Origin: Streptomyces sp. 8L
Lineage (GTDB): Bacteria; Actinomycetota; Actinomycetes; Streptomycetales; Streptomycetaceae
NCBI RefSeq assembly: GCF_020176795.1
Contig: NZ_JAIUKE010000098.1
Coordinates: 1 to 33,167, forward strand
Length of the DNA stretch: 33,167 bases
Direction of reading: 5' to 3'
Below are positions 7,073-14,948 of this stretch, one piece after another. The notes beneath the pieces were generated by a model, which was not told the DNA's origin, did no database searches, and saw nothing but the letters and a program-made list of their open reading frames with translations. Within the stretch, counting starts at the first letter, position 1, and every line of letters starts with the position of its first letter. A program made the position numbers and the translations under genes.

Positions 7073-8518
7073 TCAGTTCGCGGACGCCGCGTCCGGTGAC
7101 GCGGAGGGCGAGGCGCCGGGCGGCACCGCTCCGCCCGATTCCGTCCCGCCGGGCGCGGGCGCACCGGACGTCCCGTCCTCGGGTGCGCTCGATGTACCGT
7201 CCGCCGGCTCCGACGGCGGGACACTGTGCTGTCCGTTCGGCCCCACGGTGCTCGACCCGTCGTCCGGCGGGGAGGTCGCGGGCCAGGGGGAGTTGGACGC
7301 CGACGAGCCGCCGGGGTCGTATACGCCGAAGCCTCCGCTTCCGCTCGGACGCGGGCTCGCGGAATCGCCGTCGGACTGCTCGGGCAGCCCCGCGAGGAGG
7401 TGGGCGCAGAACACGGCGGCGCCGTGCTCGCCCTTCGCAAGGCGGACGAGCATGGCCCGGTGGCGGTGGTCGATCGTGCCGTCCCGCAGCGCCTGGCAGG
7501 CGTCGACGGCCGCCGCGTACCGGGCGGCAGGAGTGCTCGCGCCCGGCGAGACGGAGTGCCCGCCGCGGGGCGCGGAGGCGGAGGGTCCCGGGGTCCTGGT
7601 GCTGTCCGCGACGCCGGTGCCGCCGAGCGAGAGCATCTGCTTGCCGACGCTCTCCCAGGGGCCGGCGCCCGCGCCGCCGGGGAGCGGTCCGCCCGGTGCC
7701 CGGGTGACGTACGGGTTCCCGCCCGAGGCCGAGGGCGCCGGCCCCTCGGTGGGGGACACGGCGGGCGGTGGCGTCTCGTGGCTGTCGGTCGACGCGGGCG
7801 CGAAGAGCGCTCCGGAGCCGACGGCGAGGGCGGCGCTGCCGAGGACGCAGCCGACGAAGACCGCGGCGAGGCCGCCGCCGCGCGGCCGTCCTTGACCGCC
7901 GGTCAGCGCCCGGCCGAACGCGCACCACCGCGCGCGGGCCTCGGTGGCGGGCACCGGGGCGATCCGTACGGGAGCGAGCGTGTCCTCTCCACCGCGATCG
8001 GCGTCCCCGCCGCGGACGCCGTGCGCGGAAACGCCGGCCGTACGACCGCTGTTGCTGCGACTGCCGTCGCTCCAACCGCCGTCCCGACGGCTACCGTCGC
8101 TCCAACCGCCGTCCCTGCGACCGCCGTCGCTCCAACCGCCGTCCCTCCAGCCGCTCTCCGTACGGGGGCTCTCTGCGCGGGGGCTTCCCGTACGGCTGCC
8201 GTCCAGGCGCGTTCCCTCGGTCCGCGGCGCCCGTCCCGTGTGAGCGCTTGTCCGGTCCTGCCGTGCCCTGCGGAACGCGGCCACGGCCGCCGTCTCGCCG
8301 GGCGTAGGACCGGTCGTGCCGGGGCTCCCGGCCCCGTCGCGGGGCCGCTCGGGGCCGTCCGGCTCGTTTGCGTGTGCGATGAGAGCGAGATCACGCAGGG
8401 CCGAGGCGACCCGCGCCGCCTCCGCGCCGGCGTAGGCGTCCAGGCTCTCGACGGAGTCCCCCCGCAGCAGTCTCTCCGCGGTGTCCTTGTCGAGCCACTG
8501 GTCACGCTCGTCGGCCAT
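7073..8518 (-). CDS. Single-pass membrane protein coupled to the ECF sigma factor, probable anti-sigma or sensor partner
   Basis: A 481-residue protein whose ATG overlaps the stop of the sigma factor gene (TGATG), implying translational coupling. Residues 1-55 form a helical cytoplasmic segment (DKDTAERLLRGDSVESLDAY, then ASALRDLAL), the likely sigma contact. A disordered Gly/Arg/Ser region follows, including three 10-residue repeats RDGGWSDGxR at 125-154. One membrane span lies at about 217-240 (AAVFVGCVLGSAALAVGSGA). The outer part has a helical core (ARYAAAVDACQALRDGT to FCAHLLAGLP) inside Pro/Ser/Gly-rich flanks. No zinc-binding HxxxCxxC anti-sigma motif is seen, so the anti-sigma role is inferred from position and topology. 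A GTG at 8521 would add one residue. Confidence 0.82.
   Translation of the reverse strand: MADERDQWLDKDTAERLLRGDSVESLDAYAGAEAARVASALRDLALIAHANEPDGPERPRDGAGSPGTTGPTPGETAAVAAFRRARQDRTSAHTGRAPRTEGTRLDGSRTGSPRAESPRTESGWRDGGWSDGGRRDGGWSDGSRRDGGWSDGSRSNSGRTAGVSAHGVRGGDADRGGEDTLAPVRIAPVPATEARARWCAFGRALTGGQGRPRGGGLAAVFVGCVLGSAALAVGSGALFAPASTDSHETPPPAVSPTEGPAPSASGGNPYVTRAPGGPLPGGAGAGPWESVGKQMLSLGGTGVADSTRTPGPSASAPRGGHSVSPGASTPAARYAAAVDACQALRDGTIDHRHRAMLVRLAKGEHGAAVFCAHLLAGLPEQSDGDSASPRPSGSGGFGVYDPGGSSASNSPWPATSPPDDGSSTVGPNGQHSVPPSEPADGTSSAPEDGTSGAPAPGGTESGGAVPPGASPSASPDAASAN
8057..8146 (-). repeat. Three in-frame 30-bp repeats encoding RDGGWSDGxR
   Basis: A 30-bp unit is repeated three times with few differences inside the sigma partner gene, giving three copies of a 10-residue cytoplasmic motif centred on GGWSDG. 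On the plus strand each unit contains CGTCGCTCCAACCGCCGTCC. The in-frame period suggests copy number can vary between strains by slippage without breaking the gene. Confidence 0.85.
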
Positions 8519-9255
8519 CACATGTCCTTCTGCGTCCGCGGGCGCGAATGCGTCACACCTACGGAAGCAGGGATTCCCGACAGGGGGGCGCGTTGCAGCG
8601 GTACACCGCCGAGCGCCCCGCCCCGACCTGCGCGGCCGCGAGGATCGCCCGGCGCGGGACCGGCGCCCTGTCCCGGCTCCGCGCGGTAAGCGTTTTCAGC
8701 GGCCTGCGCGGTCTCGATCAGTTCCGCGAGTTTCTTCAGGCCGCGGTGCGCCGCGGTGCGGACGGCCCCGGGGCGCTTGCCGAGCGTCTCGGCCGCCGTC
8801 TTCGCGTCCAGCCCGACCACGACCCGCAGTACCACGGCCTCGGCCTGGTCCTGGGGCAGCTGGGCGATGAACGCGAGCGTGCGGCCGGTGGAGAGCGCCT
8901 CCAGGGCCTCGTCCGCGGTGTCCGAGTCGCCGGGCGTGCCGGTCAGCTCGCTCTCGTCGCCGCCGATGGCCGGGCGCCTGCCCCGCATGCGTATGTGGTC
9001 GAGGGCGCGGTTGCGCGCTATCCGGGCGGCCCAGCCGCGGAACCGGTCGGCGTCGCCCTCGAACGTGTCGAGGTCGCGTGCGATCTGCAGCCAGCCCTCG
9101 GACGTGACGTCCTCGGCGTCGAAGTCGCCGACCAGTGTCCTGACATAGCCGAGCAGCCGCGGGTGCACGGCGCGGTACACGGTGCGGAAGGCGTCTTCGT
9201 CCCCACCGCGTGCCGCGTGCACCGCGGCGGTCAGCTCCGCGTCATCCCCCAGCAC
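8518..9255 (-). CDS. ECF-type RNA polymerase sigma factor
   Basis: A 245-residue sigma-70 family protein. Region 2 is visible from about residue 18 (DEDAFRTVYRAVHPRLLGYV, DAEDVTSEGW, RFRGWAARIARNRALDHIR) and region 4 later (LPQDQAEAVVLRVVVGLDAK, AAETLGKRPGAVRTAAHRGL). It should direct RNA polymerase to a small regulon under the control of the membrane protein encoded next. The C-terminal 45 residues after region 4 are Gly/Pro/Arg-rich and look unstructured. Start choice: GTG at 9255 gives MLGDDAELTAAV, the form I remember for homologues; a TTG at 9264 lies 6 nt after AGGA and would add three residues, so the start is uncertain. Confidence 0.88.
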   Translation of the reverse strand: MLGDDAELTAAVHAARGGDEDAFRTVYRAVHPRLLGYVRTLVGDFDAEDVTSEGWLQIARDLDTFEGDADRFRGWAARIARNRALDHIRMRGRRPAIGGDESELTGTPGDSDTADEALEALSTGRTLAFIAQLPQDQAEAVVLRVVVGLDAKTAAETLGKRPGAVRTAAHRGLKKLAELIETAQAAENAYRAEPGQGAGPAPGDPRGRAGRGGALGGVPLQRAPLSGIPASVGVTHSRPRTQKDM

Positions 9256-9264
9256 AACCCACAA

Positions 9265-9643
9265 CCCGTCCTGATCCGCAGCTGGTCATTGCCGCGCCAC
9301 CCCACGCGATTTGCACGCTACGGCCTTTTCGTGCCCCGCGTCCATGACCTGTATACAACTCGCAACACGGTACTTCGGGCCACTGTGTGACAGAAATGGC
9401 ACGGGCGGCGCTGAGAAGAGTGACGGGGTCGCTCTGCGGCTTCGCAAGGCGGGGGCGGGGGCCCCCCCGGGGGGGGGGGGCGGCCCCGGCCGCCGTTTCG
9501 GTTTCAGCGCTCCGGCCTGCGGCGATACACAGGCTCCGTGACCAGCGTGGCCAGCGCGTGGCCAACCGGCCGAACGTGTAGGCCGACATCCCACTGTGCC
9601 GCCAAGGCTCGGCGATCCTCGACAGGAGCGTTGGCCGGCCGGG
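9265..9643. other. Gene-free stretch upstream of the sigma factor gene
   Basis: Holds the probable sigma factor promoter: the minus strand has the extended -10-like TTGTATACA inside the palindrome TGTATACA (9350-9357). At 9462-9480 seven C are followed directly by twelve G, which can fold or stall polymerases and may be a base-calling artefact. Between about 9510 and 9640 a minus-strand frame without stops gives RRALAAQWDVGLHVRPVGHA and a short tail; it is too short and too uncertain to call, but could be a remnant linked to the neighbouring acquired ATPase gene. Confidence 0.5.
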
Positions 9644-11149
9644 TCAACTGCCGTAGAGAGCGGGCAGATCGACCAGAAGGAGGTCGTCACGGCGATTGGC
9701 CAGGTCGACCAGGTCGGGATAGAAGCCGTGCAGGGAGTACAGGGCCAGAGTGGTGGCAGCGGTGTCGTGCCCCTGCTCTGCGAGCAGGCCGCGGATGCGT
9801 TCCAGTCGTTCCAGGTCGCCGGTCCCGCGGCGAGCGGCGGTCGCCTTGGCTTCGCCCAGTAGCGCGATCCTCGCTCGAGGTGCCTGTGGGCGCTCGCCCG
9901 CCGCCAACGCGATGACATCGATCTCATGCTTGGTCCGGGCGGCCTGGTCGGCAACCTCGGTGGTGCCGACCGGCCCGGGAAGCCCACCGGGAAGCAAGGT
10001 GTACGCGTAGCGTCGAGTGAAATCCCGGGCCAGATCCTCGAAGTGCGGCCCGAGGATTTTGGAGTTGAAGGTCGGGGCGGCCTGCTGCCAGACCTGCTCG
10101 GCGAAGCCCTGTTCCACGGCGGCGACCTGAGGAAGGGTGATGAGCTGGTTGAAGCGGATGACGGGGTCTGCAAGGGTGATCACGGGGTGTTTGGAGCGGA
10201 GGATGTCCTGTTCCCGGCGGATGTAGCCGGTGGACTCCAGCACGCCCAGGGGGTGAGCGACGGCATTGCGCGGCCGCTCCAGGGCGGCACCGATCTTGCT
10301 GGGCGTGGTGGCGCCGTTCGCGATCGCGGTGAGGATGTCGTAGTACAGGGTGTGCTGCGTGATCCTCGGGTCCTCGCGCAGCAGATACTCGGTCTCGGTG
10401 CGCGAATACACCGCTCGGCCCGGATCGAGGAGTGTTCGAGTGAGCCACGTGTCGAAGCCGTCGTCCGGATGCGGACGGCCGGCCACCGGTCGGTAGCCGG
10501 GTGCCCCGCCGAGGACCGCGTGCACCTTGAGCGCGGTCAGCGGATCGGTGATCTGCCAGAAGTCCCGGCTGACACGGTAGTCGAAGGGGCCCAGCCGCAG
10601 ATCGATCACGGCGCGTCCCCGCAGCGGCTTGGTTCCCGAGAGCAGTTCGTGCATGACGCTCATCGCCGAGCCGCACAGGATCAGCCGCGGCCCCGGCCCT
10701 GCACCGCGCCGGGCGCCGCGCTGGCGTTCGTCGTAAAGCTGCTGAAGCAGTCCCGGGATCTCGGGCGAGTGCTGGAGGAGATAGGGGAACTCGTCGATCA
10801 CCAGGAGCGGACGTTTCGAGCGTGACGTCACATCAAGGGCATTGGACAACACGTCACGCCAGTCGGTCAGGCGCAGGCTGCCCGGCCTCAGTCCGGCGTG
10901 CGTGGCAACCGCGTCACTGAACCGTTGGATCGCGGGCAGCCGCCCCTCTTCCCGGACCGCCGTGACGTACAGACCGTCGACCTGCTCGGACAGAGCTTGC
11001 AGAAGGTACGACTTCCCGTGCCGCCGCCGCCCCGACACAATGCCGAGCCGCATCGCCGGGTCCGCATCGTTGAGGAACTCCGCGAGCAGATCCCACTCCC
11101 GGTCCCGGTCGACCACATCGTCCGGCTTGGCCGGCAGTCTCTTCTCCAC
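9644..11149 (-). CDS. AAA ATPase (archaeal ATPase type) with C-terminal DUF234/PD-(D/E)XK nuclease-like domain
   Basis: 501 aa. A P-loop NTPase domain covers roughly residues 14-230: Walker A GRRRHGKS (40-47), Walker B LLVIDEF (D119, E120) and a sensor-like LILCGSAMS (157-164). A winged-helix segment follows (about 265-315, TTPSKIGAALERPRNAVAHP, LESTGYIRRE). The C-terminal part has a nuclease-like arrangement: E371, D411 (HEIDVIAL), E433-x-K435 (LLGEAKAT), as in DUF234 proteins. Known members are mostly uncharacterised and often mobile or defence-associated; function here is unknown. The GTG start has GGAGG 4-5 nt upstream. It stands alone between the sigma-factor module and a lipoprotein gene that appear adjacent in related chromosomes, with gene-free DNA on both sides, so it looks inserted. 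Confidence 0.88.
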   Translation of the reverse strand: MEKRLPAKPDDVVDRDREWDLLAEFLNDADPAMRLGIVSGRRRHGKSYLLQALSEQVDGLYVTAVREEGRLPAIQRFSDAVATHAGLRPGSLRLTDWRDVLSNALDVTSRSKRPLLVIDEFPYLLQHSPEIPGLLQQLYDERQRGARRGAGPGPRLILCGSAMSVMHELLSGTKPLRGRAVIDLRLGPFDYRVSRDFWQITDPLTALKVHAVLGGAPGYRPVAGRPHPDDGFDTWLTRTLLDPGRAVYSRTETEYLLREDPRITQHTLYYDILTAIANGATTPSKIGAALERPRNAVAHPLGVLESTGYIRREQDILRSKHPVITLADPVIRFNQLITLPQVAAVEQGFAEQVWQQAAPTFNSKILGPHFEDLARDFTRRYAYTLLPGGLPGPVGTTEVADQAARTKHEIDVIALAAGERPQAPRARIALLGEAKATAARRGTGDLERLERIRGLLAEQGHDTAATTLALYSLHGFYPDLVDLANRRDDLLLVDLPALYGS

Positions 11150-11508
11150 TCACCCTCCACAGCTCGAGTACGACGCTTCTTGTCTAAGTCTACTTCGACG
11201 AAAAGCGTCGCACTGGGAACCATCGTGGCGGTCAGGCGGCGGACCCGAGAACGCCCGGTGCTGTTCCTGGAGCGAGCCGGCGTCGAGTCGCATGACCAAC
11301 GCGTGACCAACAGTGGCCAGGAGCAGGCAGGGACACCTGGCCAGTGACTGGATCAGTCAATAGGCGGCCGACGGGGCGGACGGCTGTTACAGGTTCCGGA
11401 CTCGATTCCGCGAACTCCCTTCCCACGGGAGTGCGTCTTACCTCCCGCAAGACGCACTCGACACGGTGGGCGCCGAAGCTGGAATCCGGTGCTGGAGAAG
11501 GGGAACCC
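11150..11508. other. Gene-free stretch between the ATPase gene and the DUF4232 lipoprotein gene
   Basis: On the minus strand, AAGTAGACTTAGACAAG (about 11173-11190) is AT-richer and contains TAGACT, a plausible -10 for the ATPase gene. Further right, ACGCGTGACCAAC near 11290-11302 resembles GCGTGGCCAAC near 9555-9566 on the other side of the ATPase gene; this could be chance or the trace of an insertion. The 11-bp inverted repeat at 11429-11459 is listed separately. Confidence 0.45.
11429..11459. repeat. Perfect 11-bp inverted repeat, hairpin or operator
   Basis: GAGTGCGTCTT at 11429-11439 pairs perfectly with AAGACGCACTC at 11449-11459 around a 9-nt loop. There is no T run after it in either direction. 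It lies 50 bp upstream of the lipoprotein start, where it could be a regulator binding site, a structured 5' leader or a transcript end for upstream readthrough. Confidence 0.8.
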
Positions 11509-12192
11509 ATGACCGCCAGGCTGAACAAGGCCGTTCGTTGCACCGCTGCTGTGCTGGCCGCCGTCGCGCTCGGCGCCAGTGCCACCGCATGCGGTACGTC
11601 CGACAGTTCGCCCTCCACGTCGGCGCCGTCCTCGTCTCCGCTCGGCGATACGTCGTCCGCGCCCGCCGGCACGCCGTCGTCCGATGCGTCCGGCGGGACG
11701 TCCGCCTCCTCCGGCGGGACGTCGTCGGGGAACGGGGCGAGCGGCTCGAACGCCTCCTCGACGTCGTCGATGTGCCGCACCTCGAACCTGCGCATCGCGG
11801 CGAAGGACCAGGGCAAGGACGCCCCGGGCGCCGCCCCCGGCGTGGGCTCGGTCCTCATCACGTTCACGAACACCGGCGGCGACTGCCGCGTGGCCGGGTT
11901 CCCCGGCGTCGACCTGAAGACCAACTACGGCACGGAGTCGGTGGACCGCGACAAGCAGGAGGCCGGGGTCCCGTTCACGCTCCGGGCGGGGAAGACGGCC
12001 ACCGCCAACGTCGTCTACCCGCTCAACAACACCGGCGGCTCCGGGGTCCGCGTCAGCGCGCTCGTGATCACCCCGCCGAACGAGACGCACCCCGTCACCG
12101 CCCCGGTCGACTTCAGCCTGCCGGTGAGCGACAAGGACACCGGCCGTCTGGAGGTCACCCCGGTCTTCAAGCCGGTCTCCCAGGACCACTGA
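11509..12192 (+). CDS. DUF4232 domain lipoprotein
   Basis: 227 aa. The N-terminus is a lipoprotein signal: basic residues, hydrophobic core AAVLAAVALGA and lipobox ATAC with Cys28. A Ser/Thr/Gly-rich linker of about 60 residues follows, then a DUF4232-type domain (about 85-227) starting at CRTSNLRIAA and containing VLITFTNTGGDCRVAGFPG and VDLKTNYG. Two cysteines (in CRTSN and DCRV) probably form a disulfide. The protein should sit on the outer face of the membrane; DUF4232 has no assigned activity that I know. GGAG lies upstream of the ATG. It converges on the GH20 gene across a strong terminator hairpin. Confidence 0.9.
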   Translation: MTARLNKAVRCTAAVLAAVALGASATACGTSDSSPSTSAPSSSPLGDTSSAPAGTPSSDASGGTSASSGGTSSGNGASGSNASSTSSMCRTSNLRIAAKDQGKDAPGAAPGVGSVLITFTNTGGDCRVAGFPGVDLKTNYGTESVDRDKQEAGVPFTLRAGKTATANVVYPLNNTGGSGVRVSALVITPPNETHPVTAPVDFSLPVSDKDTGRLEVTPVFKPVSQDH

Positions 12193-12206
12193 CGGCGCCG
12201 GGCGAC

Positions 12207-12241
12207 GCGCGTGCCGGGCGGGCCGCTCGCCCGGCACGCGC
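12207..12241. terminator. Bidirectional terminator hairpin between convergent genes
   Basis: GCGCGTGCCGGGCG (12207-12220) is perfectly complementary to CGCCCGGCACGCGC (12228-12241), a 14-bp stem with a 7-nt loop. It sits between the lipoprotein stop (12192) and the GH20 stop (12301, minus strand). There is no long T run, which is usual for Streptomyces terminators. Confidence 0.9.
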
Positions 12242-12300
12242 TGTCGTTCAGGACCATTCAGGACCGGCTTGCCCCCGGCCCCGCAACGTCCCGGCGTCTC

Positions 12301-13995
12301 CTACGACTCCGGGGGCGTCGTCGGCCGGGCCGGGGACGTGGACGGCGAGGCGGCCGGCGCCGAGGTGCTGGGCGCGGGGGTCACCACCGACCCGGCGGAC
12401 CCGTCGATCCGGTCGGCGAGCGCCATGAACTGCCCCCAGCCCAGGGCGGGTTTGCCCGGCACCCACAGCCGCTGCGCCAGGGCGTTGAGCGGCATCCTGA
12501 TCCCCGCCGCGACCTGCGCCGTCGTCTGGGCGTTCGGGATGTCGCCCCAGACCGCGAACCTGGCGCCCAGGATCTGGCTGTCGTACTTCTGCGGTACGGG
12601 GGAGGTGCCGCGGATCACGAGCGGGCTCCAGTCCTGGTAAATGCGCTGCCCGGTCGGATAGGTGAAGCCGTTGGGCTGGCCGAGGACGTAGTAGAGGTAC
12701 TCGTCGTTGAGGTTCATCATCTTCCACCCCGCCTTCAGGTACGTCTCCGGCGGGATCTTCCCGGCCTCCTTGCCGGTCCAGTACTCGATCTGGAGGTTCT
12801 TGGACGGCTTGGCGAGACCGTCGGGGAAGACTCCGTCGTTCCACACCCTCGGCTTCTTGCCGAGCTTCTCGACCAGGGCGGCCCGCGCGTTGATCCAGTC
12901 GGTGGCGAGGTCCTGGACCGTGGCCTTCGACCCGTACTTCTTGCGTGCGGCGGCGGCCAGCTGCGGGAACTTCGTCTGCGGGTCCGCGGCGGTGAGCGCC
13001 AGGTACTCGTCGCCGCCGATGTGCCAGTACGGGCCGGGGAACAGCTTGGCGTACTCCGTCAGCAGCTGGTCGACGATCTTCGCGGACTCCGGGTTCGAGA
13101 TGTCGACGGCGCCCTGGTACGTGGTGCCCGACGCGTTGCGCAGCTGGATGCCCGGGTGCTTGGCGATGACGGCGCCGAGGTGTCCCGGCGAGTCGATCTC
13201 GGGGACGATCGTGATGTGCAGCCGGTTCGCGAGGGCGATGATCTGCTTGGTCTGCGCGATCGTCAGATGGTCCTTGGAGACGATCTCGGGGTGGCTGGTC
13301 GACGCGATGCGGAAGCCCTGGTCGTCGGAGAAGTGCAGCCCCAGCTCGTTGAGCTTGAGGTCGGCCATCTCGCGCAGCCGGGCCTCGATCCAACTCGCCG
13401 GGTAGAACTTGCGGGCGATGTCGAGGTTGAGGCCGCGCTGCGGCTTGGCCGGCTGGTCGTGCACCACGCCCTCGGGCATGTCGCCGTCGGCGCGTACGGA
13501 CTGCTTGAGCGTCCGGGTGCCGTAGAAGACGCCCGCCTGGGAGGGCGCCTTGATCACGACGCGGTCGCCGCTGGTGGTCAGGGTGTACGACTCGGCGGGG
13601 CCGCTCCCGCCGATCGCCAGTGACACATCGCCGGCGCGGGCCGCCGCGGTGCCCCGGTAGCGGATCTTCAGCTCCTTCGCGATGAGCTGCGCCTCGTCGG
13701 TGAGCCCCTGTCCGGCCGCGCCCGCGGCCACGACGACTCCGGCGGACGGGGAGGGCTTCCAGCCGGGGCCGTGTGCGGCCGTGAACCGGCGTACGGACGG
13801 GATGGTCCGCGGCGCGCTCGACAGCGGGTAGCTGCGGGTGGGCGTAGGCGTCGTCGCCGAGGCGGCCCGGGACTCGGCGTGCGAGGACCCGGTGCTCTTC
13901 GTCGAGGGGGAACCGCTCTGGCAGGCGGTGAGCGTCAGCGCGCCGACCGCCACGGCCGCCGTCGCCGCGCCGAATGTGCTGCGCGGTTGCCACAT
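12301..13995 (-). CDS. Beta-N-acetylhexosaminidase, GH20, lipoprotein
   Basis: 564 aa. The signal peptide ends at lipobox LTAC (Cys25), so the enzyme should be membrane-anchored on the outside. A small GH20b-like domain (about 80-185, ending GVFYGTRTLKQSV) precedes the catalytic barrel. The catalytic Asp-Glu pair is D329-E330 in HIGGDEY. Other family marks are RGLNLDIARKF, NELGLHFSDDQGFR and VPEIDSPGH. It removes terminal GlcNAc/GalNAc, for instance from chitin oligosaccharides or peptidoglycan fragments. The C-terminal 35 residues are a Pro/Ser/Thr-rich tail, which is unusual for an N-terminally anchored enzyme and may be cell-wall spanning. AGGAGG lies upstream of the ATG. Confidence 0.94.
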   Translation of the reverse strand: MWQPRSTFGAATAAVAVGALTLTACQSGSPSTKSTGSSHAESRAASATTPTPTRSYPLSSAPRTIPSVRRFTAAHGPGWKPSPSAGVVVAAGAAGQGLTDEAQLIAKELKIRYRGTAAARAGDVSLAIGGSGPAESYTLTTSGDRVVIKAPSQAGVFYGTRTLKQSVRADGDMPEGVVHDQPAKPQRGLNLDIARKFYPASWIEARLREMADLKLNELGLHFSDDQGFRIASTSHPEIVSKDHLTIAQTKQIIALANRLHITIVPEIDSPGHLGAVIAKHPGIQLRNASGTTYQGAVDISNPESAKIVDQLLTEYAKLFPGPYWHIGGDEYLALTAADPQTKFPQLAAAARKKYGSKATVQDLATDWINARAALVEKLGKKPRVWNDGVFPDGLAKPSKNLQIEYWTGKEAGKIPPETYLKAGWKMMNLNDEYLYYVLGQPNGFTYPTGQRIYQDWSPLVIRGTSPVPQKYDSQILGARFAVWGDIPNAQTTAQVAAGIRMPLNALAQRLWVPGKPALGWGQFMALADRIDGSAGSVVTPAPSTSAPAASPSTSPARPTTPPES

Positions 13996-14339
13996 GGTCC
14001 TGGTCCTCCTGATGCCGCCGGGTGGTGCTGGGTGCCGGTGTGGTGCCGGGTCGTACGCGGGGTGCCGCTCGGGTGCCCCGGAGTGCCGCCCTTACGCGAA
14101 CCTGCCACGCCGGCGTCCACGCCGCATGTCGAAACTTCTTCGTACGAGTGAAAGAGTGTCTGCGCGGTGCTCGTCCGCCGCGCGTCTCGCTAGCGTCGGC
14201 CGGAACGACACGGCGGCTTTCTCGTTCGATCCGGCCGCCTCACGCAACCCTCCGCCGTCCCGAGCCGTCTTCTCCCGCAGTCCCCCATGCGCCCAGCGCC
14301 CGCGGTCTCCCACCGCACACCGCCGACAAGGAGCCTCCG
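13996..14339. other. Divergent gene-free stretch between the GH20 and OHCU-like genes
   Basis: 344 bp between divergent starts. It contains the 8-bp palindrome TCGTACGA (14140-14147) in an AT-richer context (AAACTTCTTCGTACGAGTGAA), a candidate regulator site, and TAGCGT at 14191-14196 as a weak -10 candidate for the rightward gene. No gene is supported. Confidence 0.45.
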
Positions 14340-14948
14340 CTGTCCCGCGAGGAGCCAGGGCTGCGCCGTTTCAACGGCGCCCCCGCAGACACCGTCCACG
14401 AGGCCCTGCTTCGATGCTGCGGCAGTGACCGCTGGGCCCGCAGGATCGCCGCCCACCGACCGTATCCCGATGTCGCCGCGCTGCTCGCCGCCGCGGACGA
14501 GGCCGCCTACGACCTGACGCCCGCCGACCTCGGCCAGGCGCTGGCGGCGGAGACCGCGGCCGGCTGGCGTGCGCGCGACCCGCAGGCCGCGCCGCCCCCG
14601 GTGCCGCCGGCCGCACTGACCGCCCTGCGCGCCGCGTTCGCCGCGTACGAGGCAAGCTTCGGACACACGTTCGTCATCAGTCTGGAGGGGCGGGCCCCCG
14701 AGGAGTACCTCGACCAGGTGCTCGCGGGCATCCGGGCCCGGCTCGGCAACGACCCCGAGGAGGAGCGCGTCGTCGCGGCCGAGGAGTTGCGCAGGCTCAG
14801 CCGCACCCGGCTCGGCGCCCTGGTGGCGCGGGTCGGCGGAGCCGCCGACGGCCGCTCGGGCGACGCGCCGGAGCGTCCCGGCGCCGTCCCGGCACCCGGC
14901 ATGGCGCCCGAAATGCCGCACACCCGGCGATCCGCCCCGCTTCGGTAG
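14340..14948 (+). CDS. OHCU decarboxylase-like protein lacking the HP motif
   Basis: 202 aa if read from CTG at 14340. The fold family is that of 2-oxo-4-hydroxy-4-carboxy-5-ureidoimidazoline decarboxylase, the last step of urate-to-allantoin conversion: LRRFNGAP, CCGSDRWARRIAAHRPYPD, LLAAADEAAYDLTPADL, AYEASFGHTFVISLEGR and GNDPEEERVVAAEEL are all recognisable. The catalytic His-Pro that normally follows (as in xxHPRIG) is replaced by ALAAETAAGWRA at residues 67-78, while the later Glu (YEASFG) is kept. Decarboxylase activity is therefore doubtful. The start is unusual: AAGGAG stands 6 nt before CTG 14340 and no ATG or GTG fits, so CTG initiation is the best reading. No urate-pathway gene is nearby. 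Confidence 0.8.
   Translation: MSREEPGLRRFNGAPADTVHEALLRCCGSDRWARRIAAHRPYPDVAALLAAADEAAYDLTPADLGQALAAETAAGWRARDPQAAPPPVPPAALTALRAAFAAYEASFGHTFVISLEGRAPEEYLDQVLAGIRARLGNDPEEERVVAAEELRRLSRTRLGALVARVGGAADGRSGDAPERPGAVPAPGMAPEMPHTRRSAPLR

Noticed and set aside
9311..9541. Short plus-strand frame over the G tract upstream of the sigma factor
   Set aside because: Composition is Gly/Ala-rich because of the homopolymer, and there is no ribosome site or family resemblance.
14022..14339. Upstream extension of the OHCU-like protein from an ATG at 14022
   Set aside because: The extension has no conserved sequence, crosses the divergent promoter region and lies ahead of a well-placed AAGGAG at 14328-14333.
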